DNA of 36,596 nt from Gammaproteobacteria bacterium 42_54_T18 (GTDB taxonomy: Bacteria; Pseudomonadota; Gammaproteobacteria; Pseudomonadales; Ketobacteraceae): the NCBI GenBank assembly GCA_002163245.1, contig MAAL01000069.1:1-36596 (forward strand). Reading direction: 5' to 3'. The notes under the pieces were generated by a model. The model was not told the DNA's origin and searched no databases. It worked only from the letters and a program-made list of their open reading frames with translations. A program made the position numbers and the translations under genes. The number at the start of each line of letters is the position of its first letter. The first letter of the stretch is position 1. Below, piece after piece: positions 26,718 to 35,945 of this stretch.

Positions 26718-26822
26718 TCTCTCTTTCCTTTTATTAACCTTTATGGCTCTTACTTGTGCCGCTACGGCATCTCATCTACCCGAGATGGCTTCACCGCACC
26801 ATTTTATCGTAAAAGCACCCGA

Positions 26823-28187
26823 TCACTCATCAACTAATAGTGCATTTAACAACTTTTGATGAATGCCACCAAAACCACCGTTACTCATAATCACCACCTG
26901 ATCCCCAGGCTTCTTGTTCTTCACAATACGCTGGATAATATCTTCAACCTGTTGCATCAATACCGTTGGCACCGTAGCGGCATCAACAACCGCATCCAGC
27001 TTCCAGTCCGACCCTTCTGGTTGGTACCAAATAACCTCTGATGCATCCGTTGTTGATTCGGCTAATCGGTCTTGATGAACGCCCATTCGCATGGTGTTAG
27101 AACGAGGCTCAATAACAGCAATGATGCGCTGATCTCCCACTTGCTTTCGTAACCCCTGCAACGTTGTTGCTATGGCCGTTGGGTGGTGGGCAAAATCATC
27201 AAAGACCGTGACGCCGCTTCGCGACCCCAAACACTCCATACGACGTTTTACTCCCTCAAAACGACATAACGCATCAATACAATCTCTTACCCTAACACCA
27301 GCATGGTGTGCAGCAGCAATAGCGGCCAATCCATTATTAACACTGTGAGTTCCTGTTTGATTCCAACAAACCGAACCGCATGTATCACCCTGCCATAACA
27401 CCTCAAACTGACTGCCATCGCCTTTAATTAACCTAGCACTCCAGCCCTCATCACCTTGCGCACCAAAGCGTTGCGTCGGCGTCCAGCAGCCCATCTCCAA
27501 GGTCTGATCAATAGCGTTATCATCAGTAGGGTGAATAACCAAGCCATTACTTGGCACTGTACGCACAACATGGTGAAATTGCCGCTGAATCGCCGCAAGA
27601 TCATCAAAAATATCTGCGTGATCAAATTCCATATTGTTCAACACTAAAGTACGAGGCAGGTAATGTACGAATTTGGAACGTTTATCAAAAAAAGCGGAAT
27701 CATACTCATCAGCCTCCACTACAAAAAATGGATCCCCTCCAAGCCTCGCAGATACCTCAAAGTTCTTCGGTACTCCGCCAATCAAATAACCGGGGTTTAG
27801 ACCGACATCTTCCAATATCCAGGTCACCATTGATGATGTAGTGGTTTTACCGTGAGTACCTGCCAGAGCAACAACCCAACGTCCTTGCAACACATGATCG
27901 CGCAACCACTGTGGGCCAGATGTGTACGGGATACCTCGAGCCAACACATGCTCTACTGCCTCGTTACCCCGAGACATCGCATTGCCCACAATCACCATAT
28001 CGGGCTCTGGGTCCAAATGAGACGAAGAAAAACCCTCCATCAACTCAATCCCCTGCGCCTCTAACTGTGTGCTCATAGGAGGATACACATTTGCATCAGA
28101 ACCACTCACCCGATGCCCCAATTCTTTGGCCAATATGGCCAGGCTTCCCATAAAGGTGCCGCAAATGCCCAATATATGTAAATGCAT
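26823..28187 (-). CDS. mpl: UDP-N-acetylmuramate:L-alanyl-gamma-D-glutamyl-meso-diaminopimelate ligase
   Basis: Mpl reattaches recycled tripeptide to UDP-MurNAc, saving energy in murein recycling. The 454-aa protein is a Mur ligase. Its N-terminal domain has HILGICGTFMGSLA, the ATP-binding loop is AGTHGKTTTSSMV, and VEADEYDSAFFDKRSKF and FDDFAHHPTAI follow. The ICGTFMGSLA start and overall length separate it from MurC. The next gene upstream on the same strand is the small membrane protein at 28242, 54 bp away. Confidence 0.95.
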   Translation of the reverse strand: MHLHILGICGTFMGSLAILAKELGHRVSGSDANVYPPMSTQLEAQGIELMEGFSSSHLDPEPDMVIVGNAMSRGNEAVEHVLARGIPYTSGPQWLRDHVLQGRWVVALAGTHGKTTTSSMVTWILEDVGLNPGYLIGGVPKNFEVSARLGGDPFFVVEADEYDSAFFDKRSKFVHYLPRTLVLNNMEFDHADIFDDLAAIQRQFHHVVRTVPSNGLVIHPTDDNAIDQTLEMGCWTPTQRFGAQGDEGWSARLIKGDGSQFEVLWQGDTCGSVCWNQTGTHSVNNGLAAIAAAHHAGVRVRDCIDALCRFEGVKRRMECLGSRSGVTVFDDFAHHPTAIATTLQGLRKQVGDQRIIAVIEPRSNTMRMGVHQDRLAESTTDASEVIWYQPEGSDWKLDAVVDAATVPTVLMQQVEDIIQRIVKNKKPGDQVVIMSNGGFGGIHQKLLNALLVDE

Positions 28188-28241
28188 AATATTCTCTTAC
28201 AAAACTGTTGGTATGGAAAATATGTAAACTAAACCTACAAC

Positions 28242-28745
28242 CTAATTACCCAACATCGCCATGATTCCCATGGACATCGCTAATGCCATTAAGTTGCCCT
28301 GCAATGGGCTAATATCCAAGGCCCTGTGGTAAATAAAACCTTCAATAAATACACCCCATACAAACAGGCCAATTAGCATAAAACCTAAAGGCATTCGCAA
28401 TGCAGAGGTCTCGCCTAAACTATCAGCAGCAAAGCGTAGCGGCACACTTAACAACACCAAAATGACATTCACACCTAGCAGCGCCGTTAATGTCTGCAAA
28501 TAACGCCCCTTTTTACCCATCAGAGCCATAATGCCCCAGAGCACCAAAAACCACCCTCCGGTAACCATTGCCAGAGTTGCTGACGCCTGCAATATAGTTG
28601 CCGGTCCAGTCCACACCCAGACAAACAAATTTAGGCCCCCATAAATCAAACCGGTGAACATTAGCAATACGGAAGAAACCGGTACTGCATCAGGCCCTGT
28701 GCGCTGAAGACATATCTGCCAAAACAATTGAGTTATTGCGTTCAT
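28242..28745 (-). CDS. Small integral membrane protein, unknown function
   Basis: I do not recognise a family with certainty. The 167-aa protein has four or five membrane helices (near residues 20-45, 50-75, 85-105, 120-140 and 145-165) and little else. The pattern resembles YIP1- or Yip-like proteobacterial membrane proteins, but that is only a resemblance. It lies upstream of mpl on the same strand and may be cotranscribed. Confidence 0.7.
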   Translation of the reverse strand: MNAITQLFWQICLQRTGPDAVPVSSVLLMFTGLIYGGLNLFVWVWTGPATILQASATLAMVTGGWFLVLWGIMALMGKKGRYLQTLTALLGVNVILVLLSVPLRFAADSLGETSALRMPLGFMLIGLFVWGVFIEGFIYHRALDISPLQGNLMALAMSMGIMAMLGN

Positions 28746-29015
28746 TTCTTTCTATCCAGTCTCGCTATCTTATTGATTTTTCATGGGCTAACGCGCATAT
28801 AGATACCAGCATTAGCAGCCAATCACCAGCTCTTTAACGGAGGAAAACGCCCTCATCTAAGACAAAGCCCCTGTCAAATTGTCACGTCAGTTACTTTAAG
28901 TTGAAACATTTCACAAATAGACACATGAAACTCAACGCATTTTCCATTATTATGGCGGCGTTTTGACCCATTCAAACCATTAATTTAACAAAATACCTGC
29001 TGGGAGTAGTTAGGA

Positions 29016-30281
29016 ATGACCAAGAAAAATGCGTTTTACGCGCAATCAGGTGGAGTAACTGCCGTAATTAACGCATCCGCCTGTGGAGTCATCGAAACCG
29101 CTCGCAAGTATCCCGAGAAAATAGGTAAGCTTTATGCTGGACACAACGGCATTATCGGTGCGTTAACCGAAGACCTTATCGATACCACTGCAGAGACTGA
29201 AGAGACTGTATCAGCGCTGATGCATACTCCTGGCGGTGCGTTTGGGTCTTGTCGATACAAGCTAAAAAGTGTGGAAGAGAACAAAGCTGAATACGAGCGC
29301 TTAATCCAGGTATTTGAAGCACACGACATCGGTTACTTTTTCTACAACGGCGGCGGTGACTCTCAAGATACCGCCAACAAGGTTTCTCAGATCAGTGAAA
29401 AGATGGGCTACCCCATTACCTGCATCGGTGTACCTAAGACCGTTGATAATGATTTACCGATTACCGATAACTGCCCTGGTTTTGGATCAGTTGCTAAGTA
29501 TGTTGCTGTATCAGTTCGAGAAGCTGCACTTGATGTTGCGTCGATGTGCGAATCATCGACCAAAGTATTTATTATGGAAGTGATGGGGCGTCATGCAGGC
29601 TGGATCGCCGCCTCCGCAGGACTTGCTCATGAAGTCGAAGGTGATCCACCACATATCATCCTGTTTCCAGAAATTGCCTTTGATAAAGAAGCCTTCCTTC
29701 GCAAAGTTAAGCAAAGTGTATTAGAGCACGGCTACTGCGTTATTGTGGTATCTGAAGGTGCTCAAAATGAAGATGGCACATTCCTCGCTGATGCCGGCGG
29801 TAAAGATGCCTTTGGCCACACTCAATTAGGTGGTGTTGCCCCCTTCTTAGCGAATATGGTTAAAGACGAATTGGGTTATAAGTATCACTGGGCTGTTGCC
29901 GATTATTTGCAACGCGCAGCGCGTCATATCGCCTCTGCCACTGATGTTGAACAAGCCTACGCAATGGGTGAAGCCGCCGTCGAGTTTGCAATGGCTGGTA
30001 AAAATGCCGTAATGCCAACAATTGTACGTAATGAAGGCGAGACCTATAGCTGGAGTGTTGGTGAAGCAAAACTTGCCGATGTTGCCAATATTGAACAAAA
30101 AATGCCGAGAAGTTACATCACAGAAGATGGCTTTGGTATCACCAAGGTATGTCACGATTACTTACAGCCACTCATCATCGGCGAGGCTCACCCTCCTTAT
30201 GAAAATGGGCTGCCTAAGATTGCCCGACTAAAACTTGAACGCGTTGAAAAGAAGTTGAACAAGCCGTTTAAAGTTAAGTAA
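29016..30281 (+). CDS. pfp: Pyrophosphate-dependent 6-phosphofructokinase
   Basis: The enzyme interconverts fructose 6-phosphate and fructose 1,6-bisphosphate, probably with pyrophosphate. The 421-aa protein has AQSGGVTAVIN, the phosphoryl-donor loop YNGGGDSQDTA (GGDS rather than the ATP-type GGDG), the catalytic PKTVDNDLP, GFGSVAKYV and MGRHAGWIAASAGLA. The GGDS loop and the lysine in PKTVDND are typical of PPi-dependent enzymes. GGAG about 15 nt and AGGA just before the ATG serve as ribosome-binding site. The 270-bp gap before it holds no other feature I can identify. Confidence 0.93.
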   Translation: MTKKNAFYAQSGGVTAVINASACGVIETARKYPEKIGKLYAGHNGIIGALTEDLIDTTAETEETVSALMHTPGGAFGSCRYKLKSVEENKAEYERLIQVFEAHDIGYFFYNGGGDSQDTANKVSQISEKMGYPITCIGVPKTVDNDLPITDNCPGFGSVAKYVAVSVREAALDVASMCESSTKVFIMEVMGRHAGWIAASAGLAHEVEGDPPHIILFPEIAFDKEAFLRKVKQSVLEHGYCVIVVSEGAQNEDGTFLADAGGKDAFGHTQLGGVAPFLANMVKDELGYKYHWAVADYLQRAARHIASATDVEQAYAMGEAAVEFAMAGKNAVMPTIVRNEGETYSWSVGEAKLADVANIEQKMPRSYITEDGFGITKVCHDYLQPLIIGEAHPPYENGLPKIARLKLERVEKKLNKPFKVK

Positions 30282-30292
30282 AAAAGCGAGAA

Positions 30293-30340
30293 TGCAGGCA
30301 TAAAAAAACGGATCATACGATCCGTTTTTTTATGCCTGCA
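30293..30340. terminator. Bidirectional terminator, perfect 22-bp inverted repeat
   Basis: A 22-nt arm from 30293 to 30314 is perfectly inverted at 30319-30340 around the loop ATAC. The inner stem ACGGATC/GATCCGT is flanked by A7 and T7 tracts on both sides, so it works as an intrinsic terminator in both directions. It separates the convergent pfp and hybrid-kinase genes and overlaps the last codons of the kinase gene. Confidence 0.92.
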
Positions 30341-32240
30341 ATACTCGGCTGCCGGCGTATTCTATCAACTTATCCACGAGCGCCTGCCTTCGCACCGGTT
30401 TCTTCATATAATCATCCATGCCTGACTGCAAACACAAATCTCGATCTTCTGCTAATGCGTTAGCGGTTATTGCAATAATAGGAATGTGATTACCGCTGCC
30501 CTCTTCCATTTGTCGAATATGCCGCGTCGCATCATATCCGTCCATGACAGGCATCTGGCAATCCATGAGGATGCAAAAAAAATCTTTTTGACTAAAGGCT
30601 TTCACCGCCTCTGCCCCATTCTCCGTTAATTGATAGTTATAACCTGACCGCTCCAATATTTTTGCGATAACCTTGCTGTTGGTGGAGTTGTCTTCGACAA
30701 CAAGCACGGGCAGATTTGCATCGACATTATCACGATGAACGATAGGTTCATTCACTTTAATTTGGGGGGGTGCTAACGTGATAGGTAGCGTGAAACTGGC
30801 CTTCGTTCCCTGCGGATAATTTGAATCAAACGCTAACTGCCCTCCTAACACCTTCAAACATAAATCGCTCAACGCAAGCCCCAAACCAAAACCCGCATAG
30901 CTCTTTGTCGTAGAAAGGTCGCCTTGAACAAAAGGCTCTCGAAGTTTACTCATGCTATCAAGGTCAATACCGCAACCGGTGTCCGTAATATGAACCTGTA
31001 GTTCGAGACCTTCACATTCTGCAGTGACGGTCACCATGCCGTCATGGGTAAATTTCACCGCATTATGTATTAACAATCTTAAGATGCGCTCAAAAGACCA
31101 TACGTCGATCGATATCCAACGGGGTATATTTTCTGAAATTTCGCATTCGACTTGCAAGCCCTTCGCCTTGGCACTCGTTTCAAACTCTTCGACTATTTGA
31201 CGGCAACGGACTGGCAGTTCGACAACATTGTCATGCCCTTTTCGATCACTTAACTCTGTTAGCTCCAGCACACCAGTAAACAACTCTAACAGCTGTTCAC
31301 CCGACTCTCTCAGCAAAAGGATTTCGCTCTGCGAAATGCTGCCTTGTATATCCTGAAGTGAGTCAGTAATCCCTATAAGCGCATTCAATGGTGTTCTTAT
31401 CTCGTGGCTCATGTTGGCCATAAACCGAGTCTTAACCTCATTGGCTTTTCGAAGTTCTTCTTCTGCCCGCCCACGTTCGACGGCAAGACCCGTCATCTTT
31501 GCCGCAGCCCTTAATCTGCTGAGCTGCTCGGCCGTTGGCGCTTCTGGCACGGAGCTGTAGAGCGCTAATGCCCCTAGAACACGCCCTTCCTTAGCGACAA
31601 AGGGGTGCGACCAGCAAGCTGCCACACTGGCATTCTTCGCTAACCCCGCGAGAGAAACCCACAAAGGGTCTTTTTGAATATCTTCTACGATTATCGGGAC
31701 ATTCCAATGGATCGCAGTGCCACATGAACCGACAGTGGGTCCTATCGCAAAGCCATCGATCGCACCATTGTATTCATCTGGAAGACTGGGACCAGCCCCA
31801 GCCACAAACCGGCCATGAGCAACAAGGAGGATGGAGCACTTGTAACCTGGATTCTGCTCTTCAATGATCTCTGCGATAGTGTGTAGCGTCCCCTTAACCG
31901 TAGTCTCGTCGCTGGCTGATACTTGAGCTCTTGCCATCGCACTGCTTTCTACCGGTCGACCAAGTACAATCTGACCCTCTCCTAAGTCCTCGATCATAAG
32001 ATCCAATGGGAGCGATGCACCGGCTTTGGTTTTATGGTGCACAACACAGTGTCGATCACCGCCTTCTATTGCACGCTGATAGACTTTCTTATCTTCATCG
32101 TCAATCCATTCGATAAAGGGCTTTTGCGCAAGCTCAGCTTCAGTAAACCCAACCTCAGCAAGAAACATAGGGTTAACACGAAGAAAATCCCCCGCTCGAG
32201 AAGACCGAATGATCATTAATTCATTAAGGCGCTCTTTCAT
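30330..32240 (-). CDS. Hybrid sensor histidine kinase with PAS and GAF domains
   Basis: This 636-aa cytoplasmic kinase has an N-terminal PAS-like domain (about 10-95, FLRVNPMFLAEVGFTEAEL), a GAF domain (about 110-255, with GPTVGSCGTAIHW), HisKA with His279 ([14 protein letters not shown]), HATPase with IHNAVKFT, DTGCGI and FGLGLALS, and one receiver with VVEDNSTN, Asp560 (LMDCQMPVMDG) and KKP. No membrane helices are seen, so it senses an intracellular signal. No partner gene is adjacent. Its own promoter would lie in the 237-bp gap to 32478, where I see only a GC-rich palindrome (CCCCCGGGGG). Confidence 0.9.
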   Translation of the reverse strand: MKERLNELMIIRSSRAGDFLRVNPMFLAEVGFTEAELAQKPFIEWIDDEDKKVYQRAIEGGDRHCVVHHKTKAGASLPLDLMIEDLGEGQIVLGRPVESSAMARAQVSASDETTVKGTLHTIAEIIEEQNPGYKCSILLVAHGRFVAGAGPSLPDEYNGAIDGFAIGPTVGSCGTAIHWNVPIIVEDIQKDPLWVSLAGLAKNASVAACWSHPFVAKEGRVLGALALYSSVPEAPTAEQLSRLRAAAKMTGLAVERGRAEEELRKANEVKTRFMANMSHEIRTPLNALIGITDSLQDIQGSISQSEILLLRESGEQLLELFTGVLELTELSDRKGHDNVVELPVRCRQIVEEFETSAKAKGLQVECEISENIPRWISIDVWSFERILRLLIHNAVKFTHDGMVTVTAECEGLELQVHITDTGCGIDLDSMSKLREPFVQGDLSTTKSYAGFGLGLALSDLCLKVLGGQLAFDSNYPQGTKASFTLPITLAPPQIKVNEPIVHRDNVDANLPVLVVEDNSTNSKVIAKILERSGYNYQLTENGAEAVKAFSQKDFFCILMDCQMPVMDGYDATRHIRQMEEGSGNHIPIIAITANALAEDRDLCLQSGMDDYMKKPVRRQALVDKLIEYAGSRVLQA

Positions 32241-32477
32241 TCAGAACCTCTACTTCAACCGATCTAGACCCACTAACGCCTCACAGCGCTCACTATAATT
32301 AACTATAGCAGCTGTTCCCCCGGGGGGAGGGGATGTCTTTCTTTTACATTCCTTTAGCTTACGGTTAAATCTGCATTCACTGAGCTTGTTGGTTTTACCA
32401 AGCCAAAAATGCCAAATGCAATAAAGAGTACCGCGTAATACCCCTAGATTAACTTTCGTATGTTCATACTCCGATAC

Positions 32478-32678
32478 CTAACTTTTCTTTGCAATCTCTT
32501 TTGTACACTTCAGTGATGCGCTCATGCACTGCTCAAACTTCACATCAAAATTATCCCAAATCATCTTATTCTGACAAAACGGGGTCATTTCTTCTTTTGT
32601 TAATTCCTTCCCTATCTCACCGGCATAGGATAGGTTCGCCCATAAAGCAAAAACCATCAAGGTTAATAAATGTTTCAT
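32478..32678 (-). CDS. Small secreted protein, unknown function
   Basis: This 66-aa protein has a signal peptide (MKHLLTLMVFALWANLSYAG) and a short mature part with three cysteines (FCQNKM, QCMSAS, KCTKE). AAGGAAA lies about 7 nt before the ATG. It is probably exported, but I do not recognise a family. It lies 77 bp downstream of the DUF4234-like gene on the same strand. Confidence 0.55.
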   Translation of the reverse strand: MKHLLTLMVFALWANLSYAGEIGKELTKEEMTPFCQNKMIWDNFDVKFEQCMSASLKCTKEIAKKS

Positions 32679-32755
32679 AGAATTTCCTTTTCATTATTTC
32701 TTAAACAACCCACCGTAAGCAGTGATAGTTCACAACTCACTTGATCTTATATTTT

Positions 32756-33346
32756 TTATATTACAATTACCCCAGAAATAACTAACACGCCTACAATTGC
32801 TGCAACCCAGATAAGTAAACCCAAAAATATCCACAAACAATTAAGTGCAGTGATCGACGAATTAGTACTACCAGCAGGATCATTTTCTGCTGTATTAATG
32901 GCCTTCTGTGCTTTTAACAAAATATAAAAAGTAAATGGTAAGATTATTAACGAAACAAAGGTTATATAAGGAAGCCCAATCTCCGAGTCGGCCAGTCGAT
33001 CACATACACTAGAAGCGATTGATAGCACGATAAAAAGAGTAGCCATTACATCTGATTTCCAACTAAAATCTGACCCACTATCCTTCAATTTATTATTCAC
33101 ATTATTGAACAGTGAATGGATGTAGAATATTGCAAATATGGCTCTAGGTATTGGCCAAATATCCAGTCCTTGCTTGATTTTATGGACCGTCCAATTCCTA
33201 TAGAACCAATATAAAGCGTATATCCCCAAAGTTGATATATAAAGCACTGTAAATTTCAGCGTAGATACCACATAGAACTCGCCTTCTTCTCTTACTTCAT
33301 CCAGTTCAACTTCTGATTCTGGAGCCGAATAAAAACTATCACTCAT
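32756..33346 (-). CDS. DUF4234-like membrane protein
   Basis: The 196-aa protein has four membrane helices. Its first one carries FTVLYISTLGIYALYWFYRNW, resembling the DUF4234 signature of a helix followed by an aromatic/basic turn. A short acidic cytoplasmic N-terminus (ESEVELDEVREEGEF) precedes it. Function is unknown. Its start lies 27 bp from the end of the transposase frame, so the IS91-like element adjoins it closely. Confidence 0.65.
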   Translation of the reverse strand: MSDSFYSAPESEVELDEVREEGEFYVVSTLKFTVLYISTLGIYALYWFYRNWTVHKIKQGLDIWPIPRAIFAIFYIHSLFNNVNNKLKDSGSDFSWKSDVMATLFIVLSIASSVCDRLADSEIGLPYITFVSLIILPFTFYILLKAQKAINTAENDPAGSTNSSITALNCLWIFLGLLIWVAAIVGVLVISGVIVI

Positions 33347-33372
33347 ATTTAATTTTCCTCAAAAACATAATA

Positions 33373-34520
33373 TTAAATTCTAAAAAAAGCCAGACTTTCC
33401 AAAAACATCCGTCTCCATGGCATATTTCTCAAATGGAATAAATTACAGTGGCAACAAAACCAGAGCAGCTTTGGATCTAACGGGCTTTCAACGAAAGAAC
33501 TGATTTCGTCTGGTGTCGTTTTATTCTCATATACCTTACTGTGACGCAACACCTCATTAATTTCCGCTAATTTGACGCGACGATATCGATTCGATAGAAA
33601 TCCATAATGACGAATACGCATAAACCCTTTCGGTAGAACATGTTGCAGGAATCGCCTTATAAATTCCACACCACTTAATCGCATCACCTTGTGTTGTCCA
33701 TCACGGTAGTCTTTCCATCGAAACCTGACCCCATCATCAACTGTATCAATAAGCCGTGACTCACTGATAGCTATGCGGTACGTATAACGCGAAAGGTAAT
33801 CCAATACTCGTTCAGGTTTTCCATGGCACGCTTTGGTATAAACTACCCAATCTTTGTTCATCGATTCTTCCAGTATTCGATTAACCTCACCATTCCGGGT
33901 AATGTTGGGCATATCGTCTTGCTCATATCCATGGCGCAACGCACTCACCATTCTCCCTTTAAAACCCGCTGACAATGCTTTTACGGGGAATAGATAGGTT
34001 GAATCCGCCGGGTGCCATTGTTTTGTTTGCTTGTTCCAAGCACCTGCCGGTACCAACACATGTAGATGAACATGTTGATCAAGTTTTTGCCCCCAGGTAT
34101 GTAATACCATGGTGGCTCCCAACTCACCGTTCAAGCGCTTCGGATTCCTTGCAAATTTTTGCAGGGTTTGCCAAACAGAATGAAATAGTAACCGGTACAC
34201 CACACGAGGATGCAAGCGCACCCAGCCATTAAGCTCGTGAGGCACGTAAATACCAGGTGGAAGTAGGATACGGGCAACAGATCCTGCTGTCGCTTGTCCC
34301 TCCATTCTTGTGAGGCTTGTCGCTGGCATTGGGGGCAATGCCGATTACGACAGGAATGGTATTGGATGGTTTCCTTTTCACAGTCATTGCAATGTATCTA
34401 GGTATACCCCAATGCCGGAGTACGACACTGGCGAATACTGGTGACTGCGTGTCGCTGCTCTTCTCGACAGGCGTATTGGGAGGTATATTCTTCACCAAAC
34501 TGGCTCAATATTTTTGCCAT
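33373..34520 (-). pseudogene. IS91-family transposase, broken by a stop and a frameshift
   Basis: The reconstructed product is about 382 aa and of family length. It has an N-terminal zinc-binding segment (CNDC, then SCRNRHCPQCQ), LLPVSYFHLVF, the HUH-type motif HVHLHVLVPAG, and the YLSRYTYRIAIS segment carrying the Y2 tyrosines. Two lesions are visible: an in-frame TAG (34400-34398) just before CNDC, and a one-base deletion near 34243, where the frame shifts from ...FHLVFT to PHELNGW. Downstream, 33373-34338 is uninterrupted. The ATG at 34520 abuts the recombinase stop; ATG 34535 also is possible. Confidence 0.82.
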
Positions 34521-34521
34521 A

Positions 34522-35379
34522 CTAAGAGAGCTCATAATCATTCCCCTCACTTAGTAAATTGATAAAACGACTTTGCCCGTTGTGATAACTTGGTACCCAA
34601 TGAATATACCGCATAGTCGTGCGAATATCGGCATGTCCTAACCATCGCTGCAATAAATGCAAAGGCAACCCCGCTTCCAATTGGTGTGTCGCAAAAGCAT
34701 GGCGCAGCGCATGAATCCCTCCCTTTTTATTAACACCAACCTGCCGTTTTGTTCGAGTATATAATTTGGACAACGTTGCAGCTGCTGGCGAACGGTCGAA
34801 CCTATTGGTATAAAACAATTTATCTGTCGGTTTAAATTCTCGCCAATATTCTCGTAATAGCTCTAGAAGCCCTTTTGATAACGGAACGAATCGATCCTTT
34901 GCTCCTTTTCCTTGTTCGATTTTTAGCAGTTCCCGCTGACCATCAACATCTTTGACTCGCAACGCCAATACTTCACTGCGACGCAGTCGGCATGCGTAAC
35001 AAATTTGTAATTGCATTTTATGATTGATATTTTTCGGAGCATTCACAATGCGCAATGCTTCCTCTCGAGTCAGCAACTCAGGTATACGAAGTTTGCGTTT
35101 TGGCGCAAGAATAGCAACATGGCAAGCTTCACGTTTTAACACATTGAGATAAAGAAATCGGATCGCCTGTAATTGTATACGGCAACTATTTGCAGACAGG
35201 TGCTTATCTTTTACAAGATAAACAAGGTAACGTTGCAGATCCTCCTGGTTCAGCTGGTCTGGCGATCTATCGTAATACTTTGCATAACAGGAAACGCTAT
35301 ACAGGTAGCTTTTCTGAGTATTTAATGAGAAGTTTCTGACCGTCATTAAGTCGATCATTTTTTCACGAAGAATAGTCAT
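34522..35379 (-). CDS. Tyrosine recombinase associated with the IS91-like element
   Basis: This 285-aa XerD-like recombinase has an N-terminal SAM-like core-binding domain (about 1-90, MIDLMTVRNFSLNTQKSYL) and a catalytic domain with CRLRRSEVLAL (first Arg), GIHALRHAFATHQLEAG (His-x-x-Arg), WLGHADIRTTMRYIH with the last His and the Tyr nucleophile. All catalytic residues seem present, unlike the transposase. It may act on the element ends or a distinct site; the role of recombinases in such elements is not established. Confidence 0.9.
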   Translation of the reverse strand: MTILREKMIDLMTVRNFSLNTQKSYLYSVSCYAKYYDRSPDQLNQEDLQRYLVYLVKDKHLSANSCRIQLQAIRFLYLNVLKREACHVAILAPKRKLRIPELLTREEALRIVNAPKNINHKMQLQICYACRLRRSEVLALRVKDVDGQRELLKIEQGKGAKDRFVPLSKGLLELLREYWREFKPTDKLFYTNRFDRSPAAATLSKLYTRTKRQVGVNKKGGIHALRHAFATHQLEAGLPLHLLQRWLGHADIRTTMRYIHWVPSYHNGQSRFINLLSEGNDYELS

Positions 35380-35472
35380 AACTTATCTCCTAAAAAATGC
35401 CGAAAGTGGCACCAGATAAGTTTGACCCGCTGGAAAGGCCTCATGCAATACGCTAGGAGTTTGGAAGCGCGG

Positions 35473-35505
35473 CAGCTACCGCGAAGCGGTTTAGTTCAAC
35501 AGCTG
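35473..35505. repeat. Nested palindromes, possible end of the IS91-like element
   Basis: An inner hairpin ACCGC-GAA-GCGGT (35478-35490) is enclosed by outer arms CAGCT (35473-35477) and AGCTG (35501-35505). GTTC, the tetranucleotide flanking one end of IS91 elements, lies at 35494-35497. Hairpins near the ends are typical of IS91. Its location upstream of the recombinase gene would make it the terminus distal to the transposase. This is inference from structure and position. Confidence 0.4.
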
Positions 35506-35506
35506 T

Positions 35507-35543
35507 ATATGTGGATGCGTAAACAAAGCCCCACTCCACATAT
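35507..35543. repeat. 9-bp inverted repeat
   Basis: ATATGTGGA (35507-35515) is inverted at 35535-35543 as TCCACATAT, with a 19-nt spacer. It directly follows the nested palindromes. It may belong to the same element end or to the original insertion site. Confidence 0.45.
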
Positions 35544-35910
35544 CATGATTTCATAAAACCCAATTATCCTTTGTTTTCGCCACTAAATCAACGCGTTAGG
35601 TCAAACATAGAACCAATTCTGACTGTGAAAACGTTCACGCTTACACATATCACTCAATCCCTGCTGTCAAAAATGAACCATTGTACCCTTTAAATTCAAC
35701 GGGTTACGAGCCCAGAGAAGCAGCACCTGTAAATATGACTCAGCACAAGCAAAACTACGTCAACGCCCCCTAAATAGAGTGTTTTTTAGGCAAATGTTAG
35801 ATTATGGCAACCACGATACGCTGGGGCAATTTGGGCGGGAAAATTAATTTAAAAAAATTGGAGGGTACTGGAGGTCGGAGTATTGCTACTCCTTCTTACG
35901 CCTGCTACAC

Positions 35911-35936
35911 TACGTACATATTTACGTACATGTACA
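35911..35936. promoter_or_regulatory. Palindromic operator before yefM-yoeB
   Basis: TACGTA (35911-35916) and GTACATGTAC (35926-35935) with the overlapping TGTACA (35931-35936) lie immediately upstream of yefM. E. coli YefM binds operator repeats with a TGTACA core, so this is a good autorepression site. The ribosome-binding site AAGGTGA (35936-35942) directly follows and may be partly masked by bound YefM-YoeB. Confidence 0.65.
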
Positions 35937-35945
35937 AGGTGATTT

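Larger units (their letters stand above)
33373..35505 (-). mobile_element. IS91-like element with tyrosine recombinase, inactivated
   Basis: The unit holds a tyrosine recombinase gene followed on the same strand by an overlapping or abutting IS91-type (Y2, HUH) transposase frame. This pairing is known in a subgroup of IS91-family elements. IS91 elements transpose by rolling circle and lack normal inverted repeats, so ends cannot be found by inspection alone. The right limit is set provisionally at a palindromic segment (35473-35505). The left limit must lie within the 27 bp between the transposase stop and the DUF4234-like gene, or the element is truncated there. The transposase frame is broken twice. 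Confidence 0.7.
35380..35925. other. Gene-free stretch between the recombinase and yefM
   Basis: About 550 bp without a plausible gene. It holds a compound palindrome (35473-35505), a 9-bp inverted repeat (35507-35515/35535-35543), a GTTAGGT at 35595-35601, and a small hairpin GGAGTA-TTGC-TACTCC at 35877-35892. Otherwise I see nothing recognisable. The boundary of the IS91-like element probably lies in its left part. Confidence 0.6.

Noticed and set aside
34398-34400. TAG in the transposase as a recoded codon
   Set aside because: A second lesion (a frameshift near 34243) in the same gene makes plain decay more likely.
34317-34562. 81-codon plus-strand frame over the transposase start
   Set aside because: It is the reverse of the transposase N-terminal region and has no family resemblance.
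35494-35601. Integron attC site (GTTCAAC ... GTTAGGT)
   Set aside because: The two core-like boxes fit RYYYAAC and GTTRRRY, but the DNA between does not fold symmetrically about its centre and the inner arms do not pair.
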